Assembly (NCBI RefSeq): GCF_900112285.1
Contig: NZ_FOKZ01000026.1
Coordinates: 1 to 50,733 of the forward strand
DNA length: 50,733 bases
Direction of reading: 5' to 3'
From: Polaromonas sp. OV174
GTDB taxonomy: Bacteria > Pseudomonadota > Gammaproteobacteria > Burkholderiales > Burkholderiaceae_C
Below, piece after piece: positions 32,846 through 41,027 of this stretch (position 1 is the stretch's first letter; each line of letters opens with the position of its first letter). The notes under the pieces were generated by a model. That model worked only from the letters and a program-made list of their open reading frames with translations, was not told where the DNA came from and made no database searches. Position numbers and translations under genes: made by a program.

Positions 32846-33547
32846 ATGGGCCAGGAAGACGATGCCATCCGCAGTCGGCCCGGCGAAGCAAGTTCCCCGG
32901 CATCGTCGGCGCCAACGGCGGCCACCATCCTGGCAGCAGGCCTTGGCCGCCGACTTGGCGGTCGTCCCAAGGCTGCGCTGCAAATCGACGGCACAAGCCT
33001 GCTGGAACGGTTGGTCAGAACGCTACGCGATGCAGGAATCCAAGACATCAATGTCGTGATTGGCCCCTACCAAAATACCCTTTTGCCTTTGGTGAAGCGC
33101 TGCGACGCTCAGGCCCTGATACATGACCGGCCCGACACCTTGCTGGTCGAATCGCAACGCCTCGCAATACGGAGCCATGTGGACCGGAGTGACGGCCATG
33201 ACTTGTTGGTGATGCTGGCCGACCTACCCTTGCTCACCGTGGAAGAAGTCCGATTACTACTGGACACCTGGCGGTCTCGCCCAGCCAACATCCAGGCACA
33301 GATGCCTATGGTTGACGGGGTGCGCGGGCACCCGCTGTTATTGTCTTGGTCTGCCGTTGAGCAGGTGGCCGCCACACCGCCATTGATGGGCATTCGCGAC
33401 TGGCTGGCCAGCCATTCCGACCTTGTCAAGCCCCTGGTCACCAAGCAGCGTTCTTACATCACCGACCTGGACACCCCGGACGACCTGGTTGCGCTGCAGA
33501 CTTTGCTCCATCCACAACGGGTAGACTGGCCTGCGCCGTGGGGATGA
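32846..33547 (+). CDS. MocA/MobA-type molybdenum cofactor cytidylyltransferase
   Basis: A 233-residue nucleotidyltransferase with the family loop AATILAAGLGRRLGGRPKAAL (about residues 30-50, start shown in part), followed by LLERLVRTLRDAG. A conserved DLPLLT block holds the metal-binding Asp (about 130). It probably attaches CMP to molybdopterin to give the cytosine dinucleotide used by bacterial hydroxylases of this family. It is the last gene of the island, two bases after the XdhC-type gene. The first 28 residues before the nucleotide loop are not conserved, and a later start cannot be excluded. Confidence 0.9.
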   Translation: MGQEDDAIRSRPGEASSPASSAPTAATILAAGLGRRLGGRPKAALQIDGTSLLERLVRTLRDAGIQDINVVIGPYQNTLLPLVKRCDAQALIHDRPDTLLVESQRLAIRSHVDRSDGHDLLVMLADLPLLTVEEVRLLLDTWRSRPANIQAQMPMVDGVRGHPLLLSWSAVEQVAATPPLMGIRDWLASHSDLVKPLVTKQRSYITDLDTPDDLVALQTLLHPQRVDWPAPWG

Positions 33548-33867
33548 ATCCATTTCGCTGCGTGCTCCAGACCCAAACAGCGGCTTACCCGCCTATTTAC
33601 CCAAGAGCTATCTCAGCAAACGCTGGCTGCCTTTGAAGGCTGGTTCGCCCGCTCGGCTATCACAGTTGATTCGACTACCTGAACGATCTGCCAACCGCCG
33701 CACGTGTCGTCATTTCATATTCAACACGAGAAGTAATGCGCTCAAATTGCTTGCAAGCATCTGTCGAAGTCCATATCCAGTACGGGTCTCGGGCTCTGTC
33801 GTTAGAGGAGTCGGGGCCACCGGCCGCAATCGCGACTTAACGACTGCCCTGCATCACTCATTTACAG

Positions 33868-33951
33868 GTGTGTTTACGACTTTAAAAAGCCCGTGAAAAA
33901 TTCACCTTCCCGCTAATCAGCATGGATGCTAGAGCCGTCTTTACGACTTTA
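33868..33951. mobile_element. Diverged transposon end with TTTACGACTTTA repeats (left copy)
   Basis: An 84-base stretch that aligns without gaps, and in the same orientation, with 49551-49634. It starts TGTGTTTACGACTTTAAAAA and ends with TTTACGACTTTA (33940-33951). The segment GCATGGATGCTAGAGCCGT is shared exactly. Repeated TTTACGACTTTA motifs look like transposase binding sites at the end of an IS21- or Tn7/Mu-like element. The far part is decayed and no transposase gene is present. Confidence 0.7.
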
Positions 33952-34114
33952 GTTGCGCTGATCGCAATGAATAAAGTACGTCGAGCGTAAGCGGATTCAG
34001 TATGGGCAAGTGCAATACGCTGACGACCTGAACTGAGTCGGACTCCACCCCCGAGGTCTTGAGCCGCCGGATGTCGTCGCTCAGTTAGTGCCAGCACAGA
34101 ACACCCAACGACGC

Positions 34115-34144
34115 CTGAACCCAGCTAGACATCCAGGGATTCGG
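34115..34144. repeat. Left arm of a 30-bp inverted repeat spanning region 5
   Basis: CTGAACCCAGCTAGAC followed by CAGGGATTCGG matches the reverse complement of 49810-49839 with about three differences. The two arms face each other across 15.7 kb. Confidence 0.6.
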
Positions 34145-34228
34145 TTGCTTAACCCTGCATCTTTCCCAGACCGCCTAGACTCCACTTATAAATCGGGGTT
34201 TGTTGTTCAAACAAGCTGGGCCAACTCT

Positions 34229-34423
34229 TTACGGTTTTCGGGGTTGGCCCAAAAACTTACCCCCTATGGCCCAATCGGATGGCTGGACATCCACAAACAC
34301 TACATGCACAGATTCGGGTGTGCAAGCGCAGTGTTTGATCAGGGACTGGGTGACATCATCGGCCACCTTTTGCTTTTGTTCTTGGCTGCGGCCAGAAGAG
34401 AGTTCGATTTTGATGACGGGCAT
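34229..34423 (-). CDS. 4-oxalocrotonate tautomerase-family protein
   Basis: A 64-residue protein of the small tautomerase family. After Met removal, Pro is the catalytic N-terminal base (MPVIKIELSSGRS), and the Arg of SSGRS is in the usual substrate-binding place. Its length fits the 61-67 of the family. It probably isomerises an enol or dienol intermediate in aromatic or amino-acid breakdown; the substrate is unknown. It follows the VOC gene after 27 bases on the same strand, so the two are likely one operon. Confidence 0.87.
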   Translation of the reverse strand: MPVIKIELSSGRSQEQKQKVADDVTQSLIKHCACTPESVHVVFVDVQPSDWAIGGKFLGQPRKP

Positions 34424-34450
34424 GGGGTAATAACTCGTAGTGGTTGGAAA

Positions 34451-35296
34451 TCAGGCCTGCTGGAAATACAGGTGCGCGCCGCAGGCATCTTCGGGATTGA
34501 CGGCCAGCTGGCCATCGACCTTGCGAAAACGGATGGCGTTGTCCTGAAACGTCTTTTCGGTGATCTGGATGTCTTTGACGAGGAGCGTGGCCGCGGCCAT
34601 GTAAGCGTCGCCGCGTGCAGGCTGCGCATCGCCCCGACGCTCGACTTCCTCTGGCGAAATGAGCTCCACATCGGCGCCTTCACCAAAGTCCAGAAAAATG
34701 CGATTTTCTTCGCGCTTGACGTTTTCCCCGCCCAGCAGACGCGTGTAGGCGGCCTGTGCCGCGTCGAAATCACGCACCACCCCCACGAGCCGGCCAAAGG
34801 AAATCACGCCATTCGGGTGGTCGAGCCAACCTGGCTGGCGCAACTCGTTCGGCGTCAGGTGTTCGCAAAGATTGGCATGGGTCAGACCTGGATAAAGATC
34901 GTGGGCCAGCATCACCGTCTTGAAATGCAAGTCCAGTGTCTTGTCTTCCAAGGCCAGTTTGCGGTTCAGATGCTTGGGTGGCTCGATCCCGACACCCGTG
35001 GCAATAGCCTCGGCATAGCTTTCGTCTGCATTCTTGGAGTTGAACGCAACGCCACACAGGCCCTCACCATGCACCAGAAACTTATCCAAACCCGCCAAGA
35101 ATTTGGTGGGATCGCCTACGCCGCGAATTTCCAAGTAGTCGTCGGAAAACATGATGCACACGTTTGCCGTCCCCCATTCACGGTGGCGACCAAGGGGCGG
35201 GACGATAAACCCCAATTTCTTGTATTGCTCACGGGTAGGTTCCAGGTTATTTACTGCCACCACCGGATGATCAACTCTTCCAACTTTTGCCGTCAT
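34451..35296 (-). CDS. VOC (glyoxalase-like) family protein
   Basis: A 281-residue two-module protein of the vicinal oxygen chelate superfamily, Glyoxalase_3-like. The first module starts at RVDHPVVAVNNLEPTREQYK with a metal-type His10, and holds GTANVCIMFSDDYLEIRGVG. The second starts near VISFGRLVGVVRDFDAAQAA, with FGEGADVELISPEEV. Such proteins include extradiol dioxygenases, dehalogenases and isomerases. I cannot assign the reaction. Together with the tautomerase, it could process a ring-cleavage product. Confidence 0.85.
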   Translation of the reverse strand: MTAKVGRVDHPVVAVNNLEPTREQYKKLGFIVPPLGRHREWGTANVCIMFSDDYLEIRGVGDPTKFLAGLDKFLVHGEGLCGVAFNSKNADESYAEAIATGVGIEPPKHLNRKLALEDKTLDLHFKTVMLAHDLYPGLTHANLCEHLTPNELRQPGWLDHPNGVISFGRLVGVVRDFDAAQAAYTRLLGGENVKREENRIFLDFGEGADVELISPEEVERRGDAQPARGDAYMAAATLLVKDIQITEKTFQDNAIRFRKVDGQLAVNPEDACGAHLYFQQA

Positions 35297-35408
35297 GTCA
35301 AATACTCAATCGTTTAAAAAAATGAAATATTAAATTCTTGCCCCAAATCCTTGAATCACGGCATTGGTACAAGAATCCTAAAATCTTCTAGAAAATCAAA
35401 TGAGGACT

Positions 35409-36428
35409 TTAGAAGGCATGCTTGATACCAAAATCCATCCCTTTGGATACCGTGCCATCCATCTGTGGGCCAGGCCCTACGACAAAGGTTGCTCCACCCT
35501 TATTCTTGATATACGCCACGTTGGTATACAACGAGGTACGCTTGGAAAGGTCATACGCATAACCAACCGCCAGCTTGTTGGCCTTATTAGTCAGGCCATC
35601 GACTTCATACTCACCCCCCTTGCCGATCGAATGGGCAAAGTTCACTTTCAGCGTCCCTTGGCCCATCGGAATCAGGCCGCCGACGTTGTAGCGGTTTTCG
35701 GATGCGCTCGTGTACTTCAGCTGAGACCAGCCCGCATAGAGCTTGAACACGCCAAAGTCATAGTTGCCCGCCAGTGCAGAGGTTTTTACCGAACCCTGTG
35801 CCACCTTGGTCTGACCGTAAGCCCCGCCCACATCGAGCGGGCCAGACTTGTAACCCACTAGGCCACCAGCGTGGCCACTACCATCCACGCCTTCAGGAGC
35901 GGCCCACGACACTTGTCCATAGACACCACCTAGGTTGTTCGGCAGAAAATAGGTGGCTGAATTGTCGAGACGATAGTGGGTGCTATAGGCCGCGCCATTG
36001 ATCTTAGCCGTCGAGAAAATGGAGTCGATGGCAGGCATGCCGGAGTTTCCAAATGGATCCGCCAGCAGCGTCGCCACGCGGTACGCGGGTGTGAAATCAC
36101 GACCCAAGCGGACTTCACCAAAGCCGCCCGTCAAGCTGACCGTGGAGCGACGCCCCCAGAACTTTCCGCTCACCTCGCCTGTATCGGAGTTGAACTGGTT
36201 TTCAAGCCAGAAGCTTGCCGCCAATCCCCCCCCTAAATCTTCAGAACCTTTGATGCCGAAGCGACTAGCTGCAAGACCCCCAGAGGCCACCTGCACCATT
36301 GAATTGGTGCCATTCTTGACATAGCGGACACCCGCATCAACGATACCGAACAAATTGACATTCGACTGGGCTGATGCCTCACCCACCAAAGCACACAAAA
36401 CAGCCAGGCAAAGTACAGAGCGTTTCAT
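35409..36428 (-). CDS. Outer-membrane porin (Gram-negative porin family, OmpC-like)
   Basis: A 339-residue porin. The signal peptide occupies about 1-20 (LCLAVLCALVGEASAQ). The mature start NVNLFGIVDAGVRYVKNG and the blocks RFGIKGSEDLGGGLAASFWL and RRSTVSLTGGFGEVRLGRDF are the classic Burkholderiales porin pattern. The C-terminus ends in Phe (GIKHAF), as needed for outer-membrane assembly. It provides a trimeric diffusion channel. The gene has its own upstream GGATCC-N6-GGATTCC box, so it is probably induced with the surrounding uptake genes. Confidence 0.95.
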   Translation of the reverse strand: MKRSVLCLAVLCALVGEASAQSNVNLFGIVDAGVRYVKNGTNSMVQVASGGLAASRFGIKGSEDLGGGLAASFWLENQFNSDTGEVSGKFWGRRSTVSLTGGFGEVRLGRDFTPAYRVATLLADPFGNSGMPAIDSIFSTAKINGAAYSTHYRLDNSATYFLPNNLGGVYGQVSWAAPEGVDGSGHAGGLVGYKSGPLDVGGAYGQTKVAQGSVKTSALAGNYDFGVFKLYAGWSQLKYTSASENRYNVGGLIPMGQGTLKVNFAHSIGKGGEYEVDGLTNKANKLAVGYAYDLSKRTSLYTNVAYIKNKGGATFVVGPGPQMDGTVSKGMDFGIKHAF

Positions 36429-36492
36429 CTTTATATCCTCAGAGCTTATTTACGAACAACAAAAGAAACAAAAAATAGTTCAATTTCAGTTA

Positions 36493-36511
36493 GGAATCCA
36501 AAAATGGATCC
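36493..36511 (-). promoter_or_regulatory. GntR-type box upstream of the porin gene
   Basis: Read on the minus strand this is GGATCC-ATTTTT-GGATTCC, the same architecture as the site in front of the GntR gene at 47912. The core extends to the palindrome TGGATCCA (36505-36512). It lies 65 bases before the porin ATG. Confidence 0.6.
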
Positions 36512-36549
36512 ATAGAATAGAAAAATTTTGATACGAAATTGAATGACAT

Positions 36550-38181
36550 TCAGACCAACGAAGCGTCCATGGGAAATGTGCTGCTATCGACCCGTGGAAC
36601 AAACTTCACTTTGGCTTTGGTCGCCCAAGTGTTATTGGGGTAATACAAAGGAATAATCCCTTGATCGTCAACTATCGCGGTCTGCGTCGCCTGCTGCAGC
36701 AACCGCGCACGGGCGCCGGCATTCACGGTGCGAATCGCTTTTTGCAGCAGCGCATCCACCGCCTGGTTGCTGTAGCGGCCACGGTTCGATGAGCCAAAAC
36801 CCGACTTCTTGTCCGACGTCGCCAACAGCCCCTTCAATGCGCCGGAAGGTTCGACCGAAGCCCAGCCCACCTGGATGACACTGAACTCCGGCTCGCCATT
36901 GCTGCCGCTTGAAGCGCGCGCAAAGAACTCGTTGGAAGACAGGGAGACCGGCACCGCATCAATACCTACCTTCTTCAGACCCGATGCAATCGCCTGGAGC
37001 ACTGCTTCATCGTTGACGTAGCGCCCCTTGGTCCCGTGCATCACCAGGCGGAAACCGTCCGGATAGCCGGCCGCTTTCAGCAACTCCAAGGCCCCTGCCG
37101 GGTCATAAGGCGTGGCTTGCAAGTCTGGCAAAGTTCCTTCAAAGGACGCAGGCAGCAATTGCGCCGCAGCTGTTGCCGAGTCTTGCAATATGCTTTTCAC
37201 GATGGATGCACGATCGATGGCCATAGACATGGCTTTGCGCACACGCACATCCCGCAATGGGTTTCCGATGGTTCCGCCTTGCTTGTCCGTGATGTAAGGG
37301 GTCACCGGCCGAGCCTGGTCCATGTGCAGAAAAAGCAGGAAATTGCTGGCAGTCTCCGACAAGGAAACGCCTGGCGCCGCACGCAATCCCGCGATGCTCG
37401 AAGGTGGAACCTGGTCGATAAGCTGCGCATTCCCCGTGAGCAAAGCGTTGACCCGGTCTTTACCATCCGCTTTCAAAACAACTTCGACGCTGCGCCAGGA
37501 AGAGCGGCCAGCCCAGTGACGGTCAAACGCTTCATAGCGAATGCTTTTACCCTTGGTCCAGGCCACGAAGCGGAAAGGACCGGTTCCCACCACGCCAACG
37601 CCAGCATTGAAACTTTCGGTCGTTGCCATGCCCGACACGCGCTTGGACAGAATGGGGATATTGGCCAGATCGTAGATCAGCAGCGGCGATGGGCCTTTGG
37701 TCTCCACGCGCAGCGTGAGATCGTCCACCGCCGTGATGGTCGCTATTGACTGGCTGTAGACCCCCATCGAAGACGGGCTGTTCGGCATGGCCGTGGCCCT
37801 TTCCAGCGAGAAGATCACATCCTGCGCAGTAAATGGCGTGCCATCGTGAAACAGCACCTGGGGTCGCAACTCGATTTCCCAGACATTTTCTGCCGTCGCG
37901 CGCCAGGCTTTTGCCAGCGCAGGCTGGAGATCCAGCTGAGGGCCATACATTGCCAGCGGCTCGAACACCGGCATATGGGCCTGCCGGTTGGGACCGAAGT
38001 ATTGGAAATGCGGATCGAACGCGCTGGGCTCCGTTGCCGACGCGATTTGCAGGTGCTGCACATCGACCGACTGCGCACTGGCCCCGTGACCCCAGAGGGC
38101 GGCAAACGAAGCCATGGAAAGCAACATTCCCCGCCGCCCCATCCCCCCTGCACTTGTCTCCATGTTCTTATTATTTTTCAT
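36550..38181 (-). CDS. Peptide/nickel-type ABC solute-binding protein (SBP_bac_5 family, orphan)
   Basis: A 543-residue periplasmic receptor. A Tat-like signal is seen (MGRRGMLLSMASFAALWGHG, then ASAQ). The family signature lies in LAKAWRATAENVWEIELRPQ and VLFHDGTPFTAQDVIFSLER. It binds oligopeptides, opines or similar ligands. No cognate permease or ATPase genes are present, so it depends on a transporter elsewhere. It starts four bases after the stop of the Bug-type receptor gene, so the two receptors are co-expressed. An internal ATG (METSAGG) is an alternative start. Confidence 0.93.
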   Translation of the reverse strand: MKNNKNMETSAGGMGRRGMLLSMASFAALWGHGASAQSVDVQHLQIASATEPSAFDPHFQYFGPNRQAHMPVFEPLAMYGPQLDLQPALAKAWRATAENVWEIELRPQVLFHDGTPFTAQDVIFSLERATAMPNSPSSMGVYSQSIATITAVDDLTLRVETKGPSPLLIYDLANIPILSKRVSGMATTESFNAGVGVVGTGPFRFVAWTKGKSIRYEAFDRHWAGRSSWRSVEVVLKADGKDRVNALLTGNAQLIDQVPPSSIAGLRAAPGVSLSETASNFLLFLHMDQARPVTPYITDKQGGTIGNPLRDVRVRKAMSMAIDRASIVKSILQDSATAAAQLLPASFEGTLPDLQATPYDPAGALELLKAAGYPDGFRLVMHGTKGRYVNDEAVLQAIASGLKKVGIDAVPVSLSSNEFFARASSGSNGEPEFSVIQVGWASVEPSGALKGLLATSDKKSGFGSSNRGRYSNQAVDALLQKAIRTVNAGARARLLQQATQTAIVDDQGIIPLYYPNNTWATKAKVKFVPRVDSSTFPMDASLV

Positions 38182-38184
38182 GGC

Positions 38185-39141
38185 TCACTCAGGCTTGATA
38201 TTGGCGGACTTTGCCACTTCCTGCATGCTGGCACGTTCCTTGGCAATGAAGTCTTCCAACTCCTTGCCCGTCATCTTCTGCGGCACCAGTCCCAGGGCTT
38301 CAATTTTTTTCTGGTAGGAAGGATTGGCATAGAGGCTCTTCATTGCGTCGGTGAGCTTTTGGACAATGGCTTGCGGCGTTTTGTTGGACACTGCCAATAC
38401 CGTCCAGCCAGACAGGTTGAAATTCGGATAACCCGATTCGGCAATCGTCGGCACACGCGGTAACTCCACCGTGCGCTTTTCGGTGGTGACAGCCAGCGGA
38501 CGGATTTTCCCGGAATTGATCAGACCCATGGAAGCAATCGAGGTATAGAAAATACCTTCGACATCGCCGCTCATGGTGGCCGTCAATGCCATAGGGCCAT
38601 CCTTGAATGGCACGTGCAGCAACTCCACGCCCGCTGCATGCGCCAGCAGCTTGCCGGCCATGTCGCCCGTCGAGCCCACGCCCGACGACGCGTAGGTCAC
38701 AGAGCCGGGTTTTTCTTTGGCCGCCTTGACGAAATCTGCGAAAGTCTTGTACTTCGAAGTCGAAGACACCAACAGATAGCTAGGCATCGCTCCTGTGGCC
38801 GCGATATAGCTGAAAGAATTGGGGTCATAGGGTAGCTTCTGGTAGAGGATGCTGTTGAGCGAAAAAGTCGCGTTCGTTCCCAGCAAAATGGTATAGCCGT
38901 CGGCCGGGCTTTTTTCCACCGCCTGCGCCCCGAGCGAGGTTCCAGCACCTGGCTTGGGCTCAACAATCACGGGCTGCCCCAATTTTTCCGACAAACCTTG
39001 GGCCACCACGCGTCCCAGCAAATCCGTGGCGCTTCCTGGCGCAAACGGAACAATCACCCGTATGGGCTTGGTGGGATAGCTTTGCGCTACGGCATGTCCG
39101 CTGATGGCAAGTGCCAGCGCTGCCAAAACTGCTTTGATCAT
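38185..39141 (-). CDS. Tripartite tricarboxylate transporter-type receptor (Bug family, orphan)
   Basis: A 318-residue periplasmic Bug receptor with signal peptide (1-19, ending GHAVAQ). The family start YPTKPIRVIVPFAPGSATDL is followed by VVAQGLSEKLGQPVIVEPKP and GAGTSLGAQAVEKSPADGYT. Bug proteins are greatly expanded in Bordetella, Comamonas and Cupriavidus and usually lack adjacent TctAB permeases, as here. The ligand is unknown. It lies between the amidohydrolase and peptide-receptor genes on one transcript. Confidence 0.95.
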   Translation of the reverse strand: MIKAVLAALALAISGHAVAQSYPTKPIRVIVPFAPGSATDLLGRVVAQGLSEKLGQPVIVEPKPGAGTSLGAQAVEKSPADGYTILLGTNATFSLNSILYQKLPYDPNSFSYIAATGAMPSYLLVSSTSKYKTFADFVKAAKEKPGSVTYASSGVGSTGDMAGKLLAHAAGVELLHVPFKDGPMALTATMSGDVEGIFYTSIASMGLINSGKIRPLAVTTEKRTVELPRVPTIAESGYPNFNLSGWTVLAVSNKTPQAIVQKLTDAMKSLYANPSYQKKIEALGLVPQKMTGKELEDFIAKERASMQEVAKSANIKPE

Positions 39142-39174
39142 TGATGTCTCCTGTGTGGTTTTAAATAAGTCGAC

Positions 39175-40425
39175 TTACTGAACATTCAGACTGGGCAAGC
39201 GCTTGAAAAATGCGCCCGCCTTCATCCCGGCGATGATCTTTGAATCAGAATCCACTAACACTGAAATATCTGAATATGGATCGCCGTCCACGATCAAGAG
39301 ATCGGCATGCGCGCCTGGAACAATCTCTCCGAGCTTTTTTTCTTGGCGCAGGATTTTGGCGTTCACCACGGTGGCCGAGCGAATTACATCCGCGTTGGTC
39401 AAGACACTTGCGGTCAAACGCAATGCCTCTGTTTGGAAACTCTGCGTGTGCATGGACAGGTCGGTACCAAATCCAATCTGCACACCTGCGGCTTTGTAAA
39501 CTTTCAACGCATTCAGACCAGCCACACGCACGCGCTCGTTTTTCTCCATGCTGGACGGCGACTTTCCAGAGGCAGCACCGAGCCGGTGGTTGGCCTCATG
39601 AACAATCGGTGTAGGTACCACAAAGGTTCCGCGCTCAGCCATCATGGCCGCGGTTTCTTCGCTCACAAAATTCCCGTGCTCAATGGTTCGAATGCCGTTG
39701 AGTACCGCGCGGCGGATCGCCACGTCGGAATAGGCGTGCGCACACACATACGAACCCCAGCGCTCCGCCTCTTCCACGCAAGCCAGTATTTCGTCATTCC
39801 GGTACTGGATGCTGTCCAGTGGATCATTCGGCGAGGCAACACCGCCGCTCAACATGATCTTGATGTGGTCCGCACCCAGGCGCAGTTGCTCGCGCGTGGC
39901 CTTGATGACTTCGGGCACGCCATCGGCCAAAGTGCTGAACAGCGCAAGACCGGTACAGCAGGCGCAGCCAAAATCCGATTCGGCCCGGCCGCGAAAATCA
40001 CCGTGCCCGCCGGTTTGGCTGATAGCTTTTCCACCCACGAACAAACGCGGCGATTCGATATAGCCGGCTTGCTCCGCATCACGCATGCCGTAATCGCCGC
40101 CCGCCACATCGCGCACTGTCGTGAATCCGCGGTGGAGCATTTCCCGGATCACCTTGGTGGATTTGGCTGCTGCATAAGTTTGCGGCACACCGGCCAGCGC
40201 CGCGATGTTCATCTCGTTCATGAAAATATGAACGTGCGCATCAATCAGGCCTGGCATAACCGTCAAGCCTGTGGCGTCGATTTTTTCGGCATCCGGGCAT
40301 TCGATGGTCGATTCGGAAACTTCCTGAATCAAACCATCCACCACCAGAATGTCCACCACCGGACCCAAGCTATCTTGATGGGGGTTCAGCAGCCGCCCGC
40401 CAGAGATCAGATATCTAGTGCTCAT
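39175..40425 (-). CDS. Metal-dependent amidohydrolase (COG1228, Xaa-Pro dipeptidase/imidazolonepropionase-like)
   Basis: A 416-residue TIM-barrel hydrolase. Metal ligands are visible in DAHVHIF (HxH, about residue 65), the Lys of HIKIMLSGG (carbamylated in the family), CAHAYSD, IEHGNFV and the Asp of GFGTDLSMHT. Characterised relatives in this clade cleave Xaa-Pro or N-acyl-proline and other amide bonds. The ATG at 40425 is chosen because AGGAG lies eight bases ahead; longer in-frame versions have no ribosome site. It is the first gene of the receptor operon, with a GGATCC-N6-GGATT box upstream. Confidence 0.9.
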   Translation of the reverse strand: MSTRYLISGGRLLNPHQDSLGPVVDILVVDGLIQEVSESTIECPDAEKIDATGLTVMPGLIDAHVHIFMNEMNIAALAGVPQTYAAAKSTKVIREMLHRGFTTVRDVAGGDYGMRDAEQAGYIESPRLFVGGKAISQTGGHGDFRGRAESDFGCACCTGLALFSTLADGVPEVIKATREQLRLGADHIKIMLSGGVASPNDPLDSIQYRNDEILACVEEAERWGSYVCAHAYSDVAIRRAVLNGIRTIEHGNFVSEETAAMMAERGTFVVPTPIVHEANHRLGAASGKSPSSMEKNERVRVAGLNALKVYKAAGVQIGFGTDLSMHTQSFQTEALRLTASVLTNADVIRSATVVNAKILRQEKKLGEIVPGAHADLLIVDGDPYSDISVLVDSDSKIIAGMKAGAFFKRLPSLNVQ

Positions 40426-41027
40426 ATTTTCTCCTTTTGTCATTGAAAGTTTCTTCAGCCAATCCACGCTATGTCTGGCTGTTCTGCAATCCCATCCACC
40501 CCATGCACGGTTTGCTGCAGGATCAAATTTATCCATTCCAAGTTAAAACCCAGCGCCCAAGGATTCAAAGGATTTCACGCGCCATTTCCTGCAAAGAAAT
40601 GCGTATTTATTTAAAAATCCCAAATTGGATCCCATAAAATGCACAAATCAACAACCAAGGGGCTTGATTTCTTGTGCCTTTCACAGCTGCCGCCATCCCA
40701 GTGACCTTTTCCACCCGAACGACCAAGGCCAGTGCCGCGCCCCGCATAAAAACTATTACCTGACGCAGCTTTACGTCGGCAATGCCTGCCAGAGACGGCC
40801 GGTGAGAGATCTTGAGGGCATTCACGGGATGGCTTGCAAAAGTATTGGCTGTGATTTTATTGGCAAGAAATAAGTTACTTATTTCGTATTTCATAGAAAT
40901 TTCAGTATCTTCCACTACAAAGAACCTCTTCAACTTTGTCATCTACAAAAGCACAGGGAAAAGCACTTTATGACGGCCGCTGTCCCTGGGGAAATGCCGA
41001 TGAAAGAGACAGCAGGCACCGTCCTCC
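40426..41027. other. Intergenic region before the amidohydrolase operon
   Basis: These 602 bases hold the GntR-type box at 40616-40632 and presumably the operon promoter. A minus-strand frame of 111 codons (40607-40942) has an unconvincing, repetitive hydrophobic composition, crosses the box and matches no family I know. I treat it as non-coding or decayed. Confidence 0.55.
40616..40632 (-). promoter_or_regulatory. GntR-type box upstream of the amidohydrolase operon
   Basis: On the minus strand this is GGATCC-AATTTG-GGATT. The flank ATTGGATCCCATAAAAT (40624-40640) closely matches the sequence in front of the GntR gene (TTTGGATTCCCATAAAAT, 47921-47938). Confidence 0.58.

Larger units (their letters stand above)
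33548..34228. other. Gene-free region with mobile-element remnants
   Basis: These 681 bases contain no convincing gene. The first 320 show nothing recognisable. The rest carries a diverged transposon end (33868-33951) and one arm of a long inverted repeat (34115-34144). It forms the boundary between the pyridine island and the second catabolic region. Confidence 0.7.

Noticed and set aside
34088..35317. A 409-codon open frame opposite the VOC and tautomerase genes
   Set aside because: Both minus-strand genes have recognisable family signatures and proper starts; the plus frame spans both and matches nothing.
39307..40446. A 379-codon open frame opposite the amidohydrolase
   Set aside because: The minus strand carries all metal-ligand motifs of the amidohydrolase; the plus-strand frame is a shadow.
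40607..40942. A 111-codon minus-strand frame upstream of the amidohydrolase
   Set aside because: No recognisable domain, no ribosome site, and it covers the GntR-type box; more likely leader or decayed DNA.
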